From Thalassospira sp. MCCC 1A01148 (GTDB taxonomy: Bacteria; Pseudomonadota; Alphaproteobacteria; Rhodospirillales; Thalassospiraceae): DNA of 64,000 bases. Below are positions 44,078-53,102 of the stretch, piece after piece. The stretch spans positions 229,184-293,183 of the forward strand of contig NZ_LPVZ01000018.1 of the NCBI RefSeq assembly GCF_001613795.1. The letters run 5' to 3'. The notes beneath the pieces are model-generated. The model saw only the letters and a list, made by a program, of their open reading frames with translations, had not been told where the DNA came from and ran no database searches. How positions within the stretch are numbered: the first letter of the stretch is position 1; each line of letters starts with the position of its first letter. The position numbers and the translations under genes are program-made.

Positions 44078-45598
44078 TTATTTGACCTTCTTGATCTCGC
44101 CGCTTTCGATCTTGGCCCAATATTGTCTGACTTCACCACGCACCACCGGCATCAGGAAATAAAGGCCGATGATGTTGGGGATTGCCATGGCAAAGATCAT
44201 GGAGTCAGAGAAATCAATCACGGGACCTAGGCTCATGGACGCACCCACGATCACGCAAAGGCAGAAGAACAGCTTGAAGATGATCTCCTTGCCCTTGCCT
44301 TCGCCGACCAGATAGGTCCAGCTTTTCAGCCCGTAATAGGACCATGACAACATGGTCGAAAAGGCAAACAGTACAACGGCCAGTGCCAGGATCAGCGGGA
44401 ACCAGGTAAAGGCAGACGCAAAGGCTGCCGAGGTCAGCTCGACACCTGTCAGGCCGGAATTCAGCTCGCCACTGATGGTGATCACAAGGGCGGTCATGGT
44501 GCAGATCACGACCGTATCAATGAACGGTTCAAGCAGGGCGACATAGCCCTCGGTAACCGGTTCCTTGGTCCGCACGGCCGAGTGCGCAATCGCAGCCGAA
44601 CCAATACCCGCCTCGTTGGAAAACGCCGCACGTTTGAAGCCCTGGATCAGGGCACCGATAACGCCGCCAGCAACACCGGCACCGGTAAAGGCCCCGACAA
44701 AGATCTGGGCAAAAGCATCACCAACCATGGAGATATTGGACAGGATAATAACAAGGCCCGCCGTGACATAGATGATGGCCATCAATGGCACGATCTTTTC
44801 GGTGACCTTGGCGATGGATTTGATGCCGCCGATAATCACCACACCAACGACGATTGCCATGATCAGGCCAAACAGCCAGCCAGACCCGGCCAGGAAGCTG
44901 TTTTCGCCGCCGGTGACATTGACCACCTGCTGGAAGGCCTGATTGGCCTGGAACATGTTCCCGCCGCCCACGGCACCACCGATGCAGCAGATCGAAAAGA
45001 TGACGGCCAGAACTTTGCCAAGGCCGGGTTTGCCTTTTTCAGCCAACCCCTTTGACAGGTAATACATCGGGCCACCTGAAACGCGCCCGTCTTCGTATTC
45101 GTTACGGTATTTCACGCCCAGCGTACATTCGGTGAATTTCGATGCCATGCCAAGCAACCCGGCAAGGATCATCCAGAATGTCGCACCGGGTCCACCGATG
45201 GAAACCGCCACGGCCACCCCGGCAATATTGCCAAGCCCGACTGTGCCCGAAAGGGCGGTGGCAAGGGCCTGAAAGTGCGAAACCTCACCGGCATCTTCGG
45301 GGTGGGAATAGTCGCCCTTGACCAGCGAAATCGCATGGCCGAACCGGCGGAACTGAACAAAGCCGAAATAGATGGTAAAGATGGTGGCCGCGATGACAAG
45401 CCAGCCAACGATCAGTGGAAAGGCCGTGCCGCCGATGGGCACGGAATAGAACATGGCGCCGGCAATCACATTTGAAATCGGTGAGATCGCCTGATTGATC
45501 TTTTCATCAAGGCCGACTTCCTGCGCCTGTGCAAGATGGGGCAGGGTGGCCGACATCACTGCAAGGGCGCTGGCCATTGCTGTCTTTTTCGAGAACAT
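44078..45598 (-). CDS. Sodium:alanine (glycine) symporter, AGCS family
   Basis: 506 residues with about 11 membrane helices after a short N-terminal hydrophobic segment that may be a signal (ending PHLAQAQE). Family marks: [37 protein letters not shown] and [16 protein letters not shown]. It imports alanine or glycine with sodium. A universal stress protein gene precedes it by 33 bases in the same direction, so the two are probably one transcript. A structured leader ahead of both may control them. Confidence 0.95.
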   Translation of the reverse strand: MFSKKTAMASALAVMSATLPHLAQAQEVGLDEKINQAISPISNVIAGAMFYSVPIGGTAFPLIVGWLVIAATIFTIYFGFVQFRRFGHAISLVKGDYSHPEDAGEVSHFQALATALSGTVGLGNIAGVAVAVSIGGPGATFWMILAGLLGMASKFTECTLGVKYRNEYEDGRVSGGPMYYLSKGLAEKGKPGLGKVLAVIFSICCIGGAVGGGNMFQANQAFQQVVNVTGGENSFLAGSGWLFGLIMAIVVGVVIIGGIKSIAKVTEKIVPLMAIIYVTAGLVIILSNISMVGDAFAQIFVGAFTGAGVAGGVIGALIQGFKRAAFSNEAGIGSAAIAHSAVRTKEPVTEGYVALLEPFIDTVVICTMTALVITISGELNSGLTGVELTSAAFASAFTWFPLILALAVVLFAFSTMLSWSYYGLKSWTYLVGEGKGKEIIFKLFFCLCVIVGASMSLGPVIDFSDSMIFAMAIPNIIGLYFLMPVVRGEVRQYWAKIESGEIKKVK

Positions 45599-45631
45599 GA
45601 TGTTTCTCCGGTTAAACTTCGTGTGATTGCC

Positions 45632-46066
45632 TTATGGAACGACAGTGACCGGAACAGGCGATGCCTGAACCAGCGTAAGTGGCAAACTGCCCAGCAGCCG
45701 CGCACCCAGCGTTGATCCACCCTTGCGGCCAACAATGATCTGACAGGCGTCTTTTTCCTTGGCGATTTCACAGATCAGTTCGCCGGAATGGCCGTAACGG
45801 ACTTCCGAAGTTACCGGTATTTTCAATTTATTCAGTGTATCCAGGGCGGGTTTGAGTGTTTGTTCCGCCCGTGAAAGTTCCTCTGTGCGCCGTTTGTGGC
45901 GCTCTTCGAGCTCCTGTGTTGACAGGAAGCTGTATGGGGACCACTCAAGAACATAGACAAGATGCACGGCACAGCCGACGGCTGTTGCCCGCTGACCCGC
46001 GAATTCCACGGCGCGTTGTGCGGCATCTGTCCCATCGTAGCCCACAACGATTGGCTGATCGGTCAT
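45632..46066 (-). CDS. Universal stress protein (UspA family)
   Basis: 144 residues of the UspA fold, single domain. It begins MTDQPIVVGYDGTDAAQRAVEFA. The ATP-binding G-x2-G-x9-G(S/T) pattern is visible in GRKGGSTLGARLLGSLPLTL. The protein is cytoplasmic. Its placement ahead of the alanine symporter is unusual; Usp genes more often adjoin TRAP or sulfate transporters, where they modulate uptake. A regulatory role on the symporter is inference. Confidence 0.93.
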   Translation of the reverse strand: MTDQPIVVGYDGTDAAQRAVEFAGQRATAVGCAVHLVYVLEWSPYSFLSTQELEERHKRRTEELSRAEQTLKPALDTLNKLKIPVTSEVRYGHSGELICEIAKEKDACQIIVGRKGGSTLGARLLGSLPLTLVQASPVPVTVVP

Positions 46067-46406
46067 TTGTTTCTCCTGATCAGAGACTGAGAAGTCAGGC
46101 TGATCCTCCCACTGAACGAGATGCAGATCCCATCTGCACCTGTCGCTGTGTCGGAGACGTGGACACGACGGTTCCCCCGATATGCATTTGTCACCGCCCC
46201 CCGAGCGACATCAAAAGCATACATAAAAATGAAATAATTTCGCCGGAAAGTTGAATGTGAGAATATTATATAGCGCTAAAGGTTGGTGATTTTTGGCCCA
46301 AAACAAAACAATGCCCGCCAAAAATAGGGGTGTGCATCGGAAAATTTTGTGAAATGGGCGAAAAAAAGTGGGTGCAACCGGAAAAATTTGGCGTGGTTTG
46401 CCGAAT
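46067..46406. other. Intergenic region between usp and the amidohydrolase gene
   Basis: 340 bp. The usp-proximal half has the structured leader described separately. The other half (46211-46406) is AT-rich with tracts of A/T (such as AAACAAAACAATG) and has no gene I can see. Since the upstream gene ends here on the same strand, it must hold its terminator and the usp promoter. Confidence 0.45.
46141..46210 (-). ncRNA. Candidate structured 5' leader (three-way junction) upstream of usp-symporter
   Basis: Seven bases at 46204-46210 pair with 46141-46147 (TGTCGCT/AGCGACA on the minus strand). Inside are a 5-bp stem (46148-46152 with 46162-46166, GTGTC/GACAC) and a 4-bp or longer stem (46169-46172 with 46193-46196, CGGT/ACCG). 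This makes a compact three-way junction 75 bases before the usp start. A further hairpin (TGCAGAT/ATCTGCA) lies between it and the gene. The arrangement could be a riboswitch or a regulatory leader. It does not match the glycine riboswitch pattern that precedes many alanine/glycine symporters. Confidence 0.35.
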
Positions 46407-47636
46407 TTACAACCCTTTTATCGATCCGACCATCTTCAGGAAGTCGATCAGAACCTTTGCTGCAACATCAATATCCCCGGGCGTGACGGATTCGTCGGGA
46501 TGGTGGCTTAGCCCGTCGCGACACCGCACAAATAACATGCCGATGTCACACAGATCATGCATGGCAAGCCCGTCATGGCCAGCCCCGCTAAACAGCCGAA
46601 AGGGTTCTATGCCCTGTTCGCCAATTGCCTGGCCCAGCCCATCCATGATCCAGTTGGCGCAAGGCACGCCTTCGGCCTCATAGGTCAGGTCAGCCGATAT
46701 TTCCACACGGCGACTGGTTGCGATATTGGGCAGTGCCGACAGGATCTGCCCCCGGCCATTGACCCGAACGATCCGCTCGGGCGCGCGCAGTTCGATGGTC
46801 AGATCGACATGATCGGGAATGACATTGACCGCGTTCGGGCTGACTTCGATCTTGCCAACGACGCCGACCATGCCATCAGTCATCGAACAGACGCCTTCGA
46901 CCTGATGGATGACATCGGCGGCTGCCACCAAGGCATCGTGTCGGTCATTCATCGGGGTTGTTCCCGCATGGCTGGCCTTGCCCTGAATGCGGATGCGGTG
47001 GCGTTCAATCCCGGTCAATGCCGTGACGACCCCAACCGGCAGGTCGCGTTTTTCAAGAACCGGACCCTGTTCGATATGGGTTTCGATAAAGCCCAGTACG
47101 TTGGCCTTGTCACGTTTGAGGTCTGCGATATTTTCGGGCGCACAGCCAAAATCGCGCAAGGCATCGGCCACCGAGACGCCCTTGTCATCGGTGGCCTCAA
47201 GCGATTTGGGGTCATGCTTGCCTGCCAGTGCGCGTGAACCGACCAGAGTTGATTGAAAGCGCGTGCCTTCCTCGTCGCCAAAGGCAACGATTTCGATGCC
47301 GAATGGCAAGTCGATCCCTGATTTATTGAGCTGTTCAATCACGGCAATCGGCAGGGCAACGCCCAGCATTCCGTCATATTTTCCGCCCGAAACAACAGTG
47401 TCCTGATGTGACCCCATGATCAGCGTGGGCGCACCATCCAGGGCCTTTTGATCACGCCCGACGATATTGCCTGCGGCGTCAATTTCACTGACAAGGTCAG
47501 CCCAGGTCATCCAGTCGCGGATCAGCGGCGTGACGGCACGGTGTTCGTCACTCAAAAACAGGCGGGTAACACCCGGACCGGGTTGGCTGTGGGTGGCGGC
47601 CTCTTCAAGGCGGTCAAAGATCAGTTGGCCAAGCAT
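46407..47636 (-). CDS. Zn-dependent amidohydrolase (allantoate/N-carbamoyl amino acid hydrolase, M20 family)
   Basis: 409 residues from the ATG at 47636; an upstream in-frame start is not supported. A binuclear-zinc hydrolase that cleaves an N-carbamoyl or ureido group. Metal ligands: GSHQDTVVSGGKYDG, GDEEGTRF and THIEQGPVLE (about residue 190) and GAGHDGLAM, then the late LSHHPDE. It is closer to AllC/HyuC-type proteins than to true peptidases. Its probable substrates are allantoate or N-carbamoyl amino acids. It follows the DUF1028 gene, 19 bases downstream, in one unit transcribed away from a peptide ABC operon. Confidence 0.9.
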   Translation of the reverse strand: MLGQLIFDRLEEAATHSQPGPGVTRLFLSDEHRAVTPLIRDWMTWADLVSEIDAAGNIVGRDQKALDGAPTLIMGSHQDTVVSGGKYDGMLGVALPIAVIEQLNKSGIDLPFGIEIVAFGDEEGTRFQSTLVGSRALAGKHDPKSLEATDDKGVSVADALRDFGCAPENIADLKRDKANVLGFIETHIEQGPVLEKRDLPVGVVTALTGIERHRIRIQGKASHAGTTPMNDRHDALVAAADVIHQVEGVCSMTDGMVGVVGKIEVSPNAVNVIPDHVDLTIELRAPERIVRVNGRGQILSALPNIATSRRVEISADLTYEAEGVPCANWIMDGLGQAIGEQGIEPFRLFSGAGHDGLAMHDLCDIGMLFVRCRDGLSHHPDESVTPGDIDVAAKVLIDFLKMVGSIKGL

Positions 47637-47655
47637 GGCGATTTTTGCCCTGGTT

Positions 47656-48321
47656 CTAGTATTGATGGGGTTTGTCGGGTGTCGGCAGGCGATCAAAGAA
47701 GTGACGGTATTCCGGATCCTGTGTCTTGCCATACAGGCGCATCAGTTCGTGCACGGGATCAGAATGATCATCAACACGCAGATCCAGGGGCAGGCGGTTT
47801 GGCGTCATCACCTTGATCGCTGCCGATGTTGTGCCACGCACATCACCCCCGGCCTTGAAACCTGCGACGAGCGCCTCGAGAATGCATTTTTCAAATGGCT
47901 CGTGTGCCGTGCGCATCATGGTGAACTTTTCACGCATGGCATCGGGTACATTGCTGTGGGCCAGCATGTTTCCGGCAATCGCCAAATCGCGCTCGGTGAT
48001 TTCGGCGGTTTCTGATCGGTTTTTATCACCCGTCCAGACAGCCGTTTCACCAGTTTGGTCAAGGACGATCAATTGTCGCCAATTGCGACCATCGTCATCG
48101 CCGGTCAGTTTTTCACGGACCGACTCCGCAGATTTTCGTTGTTCAAGCATTGCCAGACCATTGATGCCGTACCAGAAATTGGTCGAGAAACCCTGTGTGG
48201 CGATGGCACCAATACCCGGTGCAATATGCGGGACAAACCCGCCAACGGCCAGATTTCCCGTTGCGCTGGCGATGCCCAGTGCATTGGTTTTCGGGTCTCT
48301 GGCGACGATTGTGAAGGTCAT
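47656..48321 (-). CDS. DUF1028 family protein (Ntn-hydrolase-like)
   Basis: 221 residues, the full DUF1028 length. It begins MTFTIVARDPKTNALGIASATG and has GGFVPHIAPGIGAIATQGFSTNFWYG and GKTQDPEYRHFFDRL. The family has an N-terminal-nucleophile-like fold and no proven reaction. It often sits beside amidohydrolases and peptide transporters, as here. The following gene is an allantoate/carbamoyl amidohydrolase, and the divergent operon is a dipeptide-type importer, which suggests a role in handling an imported amide or carbamoyl compound. Confidence 0.9.
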   Translation of the reverse strand: MTFTIVARDPKTNALGIASATGNLAVGGFVPHIAPGIGAIATQGFSTNFWYGINGLAMLEQRKSAESVREKLTGDDDGRNWRQLIVLDQTGETAVWTGDKNRSETAEITERDLAIAGNMLAHSNVPDAMREKFTMMRTAHEPFEKCILEALVAGFKAGGDVRGTTSAAIKVMTPNRLPLDLRVDDHSDPVHELMRLYGKTQDPEYRHFFDRLPTPDKPHQY

Positions 48322-48363
48322 GTTTCCCGCCTGTCAGACAGCTTGGTGAATGTGCCGTCCTAA

Positions 48364-48410
48364 ATTTATCATGATAAATAATTGCCGAAATCGAATTTAT
48401 CATTATAAAT
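48364..48410. promoter_or_regulatory. Paired palindromic operator between DUF1028 and the peptide ABC operon
   Basis: ATTTATCATGATAAAT (48364-48379) is a perfect 16-bp palindrome. ATTTATCATTATAAAT (48395-48410) is a near copy. The centres are 31 bp apart, close to three helical turns, so two dimers would bind one face of the DNA. The FCD regulator encoded at the end of the ABC operon is the leading candidate. Confidence 0.7.
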
Positions 48411-48561
48411 AGGTTTTGCAACCGTGACATCCGAAAGCATCGACAACGGGTTCGGAATTCAGGAAACGTCCAATCAAAAAGAACACCTCATATACGGTGC
48501 GTTGTCGGTCGGTTCGGTATGAACCGGGGGTAACAGGAAGGTTTCAACATGGGAGGCTTGA

Positions 48562-50130
48562 ATGAAAAGCCTGTTTAAGGGGGTGCTTGCAGCAGCAGCC
48601 CTTGCGGTTTCCGCAATCGGTTTCGGCCCGGCCGAAGCCCAGACGCCACCGGGTGTCCTGGTGGTCGGTCAGATTGCAGAGCCCAAATCACTTGATCCGG
48701 CGGCAGTCACCGCCGTGAATGATTTCCGCATTCTGATGAATGTTTATGATGGTCTGGTGCGTTACAAGGACGGCACGCTCGAAGTTGAGCCCGCCCTTGC
48801 AGAAAGCTGGACGATCTCTGATGACGGAACGGTTTACACCTTTTCCTTACGCGACGGGGTAACCTTCCATGACGGCACGCCGTTCAATGCAGAGGCGGTG
48901 AAGTACAATTTCGACCGTATGCTTGATGAAAGTCATCCTGAACATGACACCGGGCCTTTCCCGCTTGCCTTCTTCTTTAGCGCGGTGGAAGAGGTCGAAG
49001 TCGTTGATGATCTGACCGTCAAGTTCCAGCTGAACGCACCTTATGCGCCGTTCCTGTCCAACCTTGCCTATCCGACCGGCCTGATCGTTTCGCCGACGGC
49101 GGTTCGCGAAGGCGGTTCGGACTTTGGCCGTAACCCGGTTGGCACCGGCCCGTTCAAGTTTGCCGAATGGGAAAGCAACGCCAAGGTGGTTGTCGTACGC
49201 AACGACGATTACTGGGAAGATCCGGCCAAGCTTGAAGCGGTTGTGTTCCGTCCGATCACGGATGCCAACACCCGTGTGGCTGAACTGATGGCAGGTGGTA
49301 TTGATCTGATGGTCGAAGTGCCGCCAGACAGTCTGACCCAGCTTGCGGGCGACGATAACTTCAGCGTCTATGAACAGGCAGGTCCGCACCTGTGGTTCCT
49401 GATCCTGAACCTGAAGGAAGGTCCGTTCAAGGACAAGAAAGTCCGTCAGGCCATCAACTATGCAATCGACAAAAAAGCAATTGTCGAAAACGTGCTTCAG
49501 GGGACAGCCGAAATCGCAGCCGGCCCAACCCCGCCCGCATTTGCATGGGCCTATAACGAGCAACTGCAGCCCTATCCGCATGACATCGAAAAGGCCAAAC
49601 AGCTGATCAAGGAAGCCGGTGCCGACGGGGCCGAGGTAACCTTCTATGTCACCGAAGGCGGTTCGGGCATGCTTGATCCGGTGCCGATGGGGGCTGCCAT
49701 TCAGGCAGACCTTGCCCAGATCGGCCTGACCGTCGCGATCGAGACCTATGAGTGGAACACCTTCCTTGGCAAGGTGAACCCGGGTCTTGAAGGCAAGGCG
49801 GACATGGCAGAAATGGCATGGATGACCAACGATCCCGACACCCTGCCATATCTGGCACTGCGCACCGATGCATGGCCGGACAAGGGTGGTTTCAATTCGG
49901 GTTACTATTCCAACCCGGAAGTGGACAAGCTTCTTGAAGCAGCCCGCTCTTCGACCGATCAGGCCGAACGTGCCAAGCTGTATCGCGAGATGCAGGAAAT
50001 CGTCTATGATGATGCACCCTGGGCCTTTATCGCAAACTGGAAACAGAATGCGGTTTCAAGCACGCTGGTGGATGGTTTCAAATTGCAGCCGTCCTTCTTC
50101 CTGCTGCTTGATGATGTCGTAAAGAACTGA
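48562..50130 (+). CDS. Peptide-type ABC transporter solute-binding protein (SBP_bac_5)
   Basis: 522 residues. The signal peptide is at about 1-27 (GPAEAQ). The family-5 fold binds dipeptides, oligopeptides, nickel or glutathione. Its hallmarks are SLDPAAVTAVNDFRILMNVYDGLVRY, YTFSLRDGVTFHDGTPFNAEAVKYNFDRML and RNPVGTGPFKFAEW. GGAGG lies six bases before the ATG. It is first in an operon with two permease parts and two ATPases; an intrinsic stem after its stop should raise its level above them. The ligand may be the compound processed by the divergent DUF1028/amidohydrolase pair. Confidence 0.95.
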   Translation: MKSLFKGVLAAAALAVSAIGFGPAEAQTPPGVLVVGQIAEPKSLDPAAVTAVNDFRILMNVYDGLVRYKDGTLEVEPALAESWTISDDGTVYTFSLRDGVTFHDGTPFNAEAVKYNFDRMLDESHPEHDTGPFPLAFFFSAVEEVEVVDDLTVKFQLNAPYAPFLSNLAYPTGLIVSPTAVREGGSDFGRNPVGTGPFKFAEWESNAKVVVVRNDDYWEDPAKLEAVVFRPITDANTRVAELMAGGIDLMVEVPPDSLTQLAGDDNFSVYEQAGPHLWFLILNLKEGPFKDKKVRQAINYAIDKKAIVENVLQGTAEIAAGPTPPAFAWAYNEQLQPYPHDIEKAKQLIKEAGADGAEVTFYVTEGGSGMLDPVPMGAAIQADLAQIGLTVAIETYEWNTFLGKVNPGLEGKADMAEMAWMTNDPDTLPYLALRTDAWPDKGGFNSGYYSNPEVDKLLEAARSSTDQAERAKLYREMQEIVYDDAPWAFIANWKQNAVSSTLVDGFKLQPSFFLLLDDVVKN

Positions 50131-50141
50131 TCTGATACATC

Positions 50142-50177
50142 AATGCCGGGGCATGGCCTGCCAGCCCCGGCATTTTT
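50142..50177 (+). terminator. Intra-operon terminator/attenuator after the binding-protein gene
   Basis: AATGCCGGGGC pairs with GCCCCGGCATT around a ten-base loop, followed by a five-T run. Its position, 12 bases after the stop codon, suggests partial termination that favours binding-protein mRNA. Confidence 0.85.
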
Positions 50178-50220
50178 GCTTTAAATCCCATTTCCCGCAC
50201 ATAGCCAGACGAGCCATGCC

Positions 50221-51168
50221 ATGCACGTCTATATTTTACGTCGATTGATCCTGATGGTGCCGGTTTTACTGGGCCTGACCGTGATCGTTTTTCTGATTAT
50301 GTCGATGATCCCCGGTGATCCGGCATTGGCGATCCTTGGATCCTATGCCACGCCGGATAATGTCGAGAAGTTGCGTGCCGATCTTGGTTTGGACAAAACC
50401 ATGGTCGAACAATACTGGATCTGGCTGACCAATATGCTTCAGGGCGATTTCGGGCGATCCTATAGCCTGAACCGGCCGGTTCTCGATGAAATCCTTGAAC
50501 GGTTTGGCGCGACCCTGATCCTTGCGGGGACGTCGCTTGTCCTGTGTACGATTTTTGGCCTTTTGACCGGGGTAATTTCCGCCGTGCGTCAATATGGCTG
50601 GGCGGACAAGGCGCTGACCTTTGCGGTCCTGATTGGCATTTCCGTGCCCAGTTTCTGGCTGGGTCTTTTATTGATGATGTTCTTTGCCGTTGAATTGCGG
50701 TGGCTTCCGGTCAGCGGCATGTATGCGATTTATGGTGGCGGGGATTTGCCCGATCTGATCCGCCATTTGATTTTACCATCGGTCACACTTGCCGTGGTGG
50801 CGACCGGGATTATTGCCCGGTTGACCCGATCGAACATGCTTGAAGTCCTGCGTCAGGATTTCATTCGCACCGCGCGCGCCAAGGGGCTTGATGAAAACCG
50901 TGTGATTTATCGCCACGCCTTCAAGGCGGCACTGGTGAATGTCATTCCGGTGATCGGGGTGCAGGCGGGCTTTGTTCTGGGCGGGGCGGTTTATATTGAA
51001 ACCGTTTTCCAGTGGCCCGGCATTGGTCGCATGCTGGTCAATGCGATCTCGACCCGTGACATCCTGCTTGTACAAGGCGGCGTGGTTCTGGTCGCGGGCA
51101 GCTATGTTCTTTTCAATCTGTTTGCCGATGTGTTGCAGCATCTGCTTGATCCGAGGGTGAAGGCATGA
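50221..51168 (+). CDS. Peptide-type ABC transporter permease (DppB type)
   Basis: 315 residues with six membrane helices. It begins MHVYILRRLILMVPVLLGLTVIVF with the usual TM1, and has the GNPAL-like segment PGDPALAILGSYATPDNVEKLRADLGLDK. The EAA loop is around RTARAKGLDENRVIYRHAFKAALVNVIPVIG. It forms one half of the translocation pore with the permease part of the next protein, whose start overlaps its stop by four bases. Confidence 0.95.
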   Translation: MHVYILRRLILMVPVLLGLTVIVFLIMSMIPGDPALAILGSYATPDNVEKLRADLGLDKTMVEQYWIWLTNMLQGDFGRSYSLNRPVLDEILERFGATLILAGTSLVLCTIFGLLTGVISAVRQYGWADKALTFAVLIGISVPSFWLGLLLMMFFAVELRWLPVSGMYAIYGGGDLPDLIRHLILPSVTLAVVATGIIARLTRSNMLEVLRQDFIRTARAKGLDENRVIYRHAFKAALVNVIPVIGVQAGFVLGGAVYIETVFQWPGIGRMLVNAISTRDILLVQGGVVLVAGSYVLFNLFADVLQHLLDPRVKA

Positions 51169-53102
51169 CCAGCAACATAGCAACAGCACCGGATATCAAA
51201 GCCAAAAAACGTTCTGCGCGGCCTTCGGCGTTTAAGCTTTTGGCGCGCAATCAGCTGGCCCTGATGGGGGCGGCGATCCTTGCCCTTGTCATCGCGCTGG
51301 TCTTGATCACGCCGATCCTTCCGCTGCCTGATCCGGATGTGACCGACCCGGCGCAACGTTTGTTGCCGCCGTTCTCGGATGGGCATTTTCTGGGCACGGA
51401 TCATCTGGGACGAGATCTTTTGTCGCGTTTGCTTTGGGGCACACGGGTCAGTCTTGCGGTCGGGATTTCGGCATCCCTGGTGGCGGCCCTGTTCGGATCG
51501 ACCATCGGGATCGTGTCGGGCTATTTTGGCGGGCGGACAGACAACATCATGATGCGCGGCATCGATATGTTGATGGCCTTTCCCTATATCCTTCTGGCAC
51601 TGGCGATTGTCGCGGCCCTTGGGCCGGGCCTGATGAATGCGCTTTATGCGATTGCGGTGGTCAATATCCCGTTCTTTGCGCGTAACATTCGCGGTGTGAC
51701 GGTGGGTATTGCGCATCGTGAATTCGTCGATGCCGCCAAGCTGTCTGGCAAGGGGCATATCCGTATCTTGGTGACGGAAATCCTGCCCAACGTGATGCCG
51801 GTGATTGTGATTACGATTTCGACCACAGTTGGCTGGATGATCCTTGAGACGGCGGGCTTGAGCTTTTTGGGGCTTGGTGCGCAGCCGCCACAGGCCGACC
51901 TTGGCTCCATGCTGGGCGAGGGGCGCAAACTGATCACGACCGCACAGCACCTTTCGGCCATTCCCGGTGCGATGATCTTTATTCTGGTGATGAGCATCAA
52001 CTTGCTGGGTGATGGCATCCGGGATGTGCTTGATCCGCGTTTGAAATCGGGCGCGCTCGCACGTCCGGCGCCGCTGACCAAGATTGATCGCAGCGACGAG
52101 GGCACAGGTCATCCGGTTGACGATGACACCGTTCTGGCCGTTGATGAACTTCGCACCGAATTTGTTCTGGGGGATGACACCTACAAGGCCGTGGGCGGTG
52201 TCAGTTTCTCGGTCGGGAAGAATGAATGCGTTGGTCTGGTGGGCGAGTCCGGGTCCGGTAAATCGGTAACCGCACTTTCGCTTTTGGGGCTTGTGGCATC
52301 GCCGCCCGGTACGATTGCCGGGGGCCGGGTGATGTTTGATGGCAAGGACGTGTTTGACATGTCCGAACGTCAGGTCCGCGACATTCGCGGTGGCAAGGCA
52401 GCCTATGTATTCCAGGATCCGCTTTCGACGCTGCATCCGCTGTTTTCCATTGGCGATCAGCTGGTCGAGGCAATCCGTGCCCATAACGCCATGAGCTACA
52501 AGGATGCCTGGGCGAAGGCCGTCAAGCTGCTGGGCATGGTGCGTATTCCCAACCCGGAACGCCGCGCGGAAAACTATCCGCATCAACTGTCAGGCGGCAT
52601 GCGTCAGCGTGTCGGCATTGCCATGGCCCTTGCCAATGAGCCGCAACTTATTATCGCCGATGAACCGACGACGGCCCTTGATGTCACCGTGCAAGCGCAG
52701 ATTTTGAAATTGATGAACAATTTGCGCACCGATCACGGGACTTCGGTCCTGTTCATCACCCATGATTTTGGCGTGGTGTCGGAAATCTGTGATCGTGTGG
52801 CGGTGATGTATGCCGGACGCATTGTTGAAATGGGCACGACCGAACAGGTTCTTGGAAATCCGGCCCATCCCTATACCAAGCGTCTGATTGACTGCGTGCC
52901 GCGTCTGGGTGAGCCGGACCGTCGCACCGCGGCCATTCCGGGATTGCCACCGGCCGTTAACAACCTGCCAGCCGGGTGTGCCTTTGCTGATCGCTGCGAA
53001 CGGGCAGAGGACAAATGCCGGGTTGGCGAGATCAGCTTTGATGATTTGGGCGACGGCCATGGTGTGCGCTGTATCAAACCGATGGAGGCGGCAAATGTCT
53101 GA
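51165..53102 (+). CDS. Fused ABC permease (DppC type) and ATPase (DppD type)
   Basis: 645 residues. Residues about 1-300 are a DppC-type permease with six helices (EAA loop EFVDAAKLSGKGHIRILVTEILPNVMP). A short linker (about 300-325, LTKIDRSDEGTGHPVDDDT) joins it to a complete ABC ATPase: Walker A GESGSGKSV (about 362-370), signature LSGGMRQRVGIAMAL, Walker B LIIADEPTTALDVT and C-terminal oligopeptide-transporter motif with cysteines (GCAFADRCERAEDKC). In most relatives these are two genes. The reading frame is continuous, so a real fusion is the simplest view. The next gene overlaps its end by eight bases. Confidence 0.93.
   Translation: MTSNIATAPDIKAKKRSARPSAFKLLARNQLALMGAAILALVIALVLITPILPLPDPDVTDPAQRLLPPFSDGHFLGTDHLGRDLLSRLLWGTRVSLAVGISASLVAALFGSTIGIVSGYFGGRTDNIMMRGIDMLMAFPYILLALAIVAALGPGLMNALYAIAVVNIPFFARNIRGVTVGIAHREFVDAAKLSGKGHIRILVTEILPNVMPVIVITISTTVGWMILETAGLSFLGLGAQPPQADLGSMLGEGRKLITTAQHLSAIPGAMIFILVMSINLLGDGIRDVLDPRLKSGALARPAPLTKIDRSDEGTGHPVDDDTVLAVDELRTEFVLGDDTYKAVGGVSFSVGKNECVGLVGESGSGKSVTALSLLGLVASPPGTIAGGRVMFDGKDVFDMSERQVRDIRGGKAAYVFQDPLSTLHPLFSIGDQLVEAIRAHNAMSYKDAWAKAVKLLGMVRIPNPERRAENYPHQLSGGMRQRVGIAMALANEPQLIIADEPTTALDVTVQAQILKLMNNLRTDHGTSVLFITHDFGVVSEICDRVAVMYAGRIVEMGTTEQVLGNPAHPYTKRLIDCVPRLGEPDRRTAAIPGLPPAVNNLPAGCAFADRCERAEDKCRVGEISFDDLGDGHGVRCIKPMEAANV

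Noticed and set aside
46067..46280. Glycine riboswitch upstream of the usp-symporter unit
   Set aside because: Such symporters often have one, but the leader lacks the tandem aptamer pattern, so only a generic structured leader is proposed.
51102..52586. 494-codon minus-strand frame
   Set aside because: Antisense to the permease-ATPase fusion with a complete set of ABC motifs on the plus strand. Composition is that of a shadow frame.
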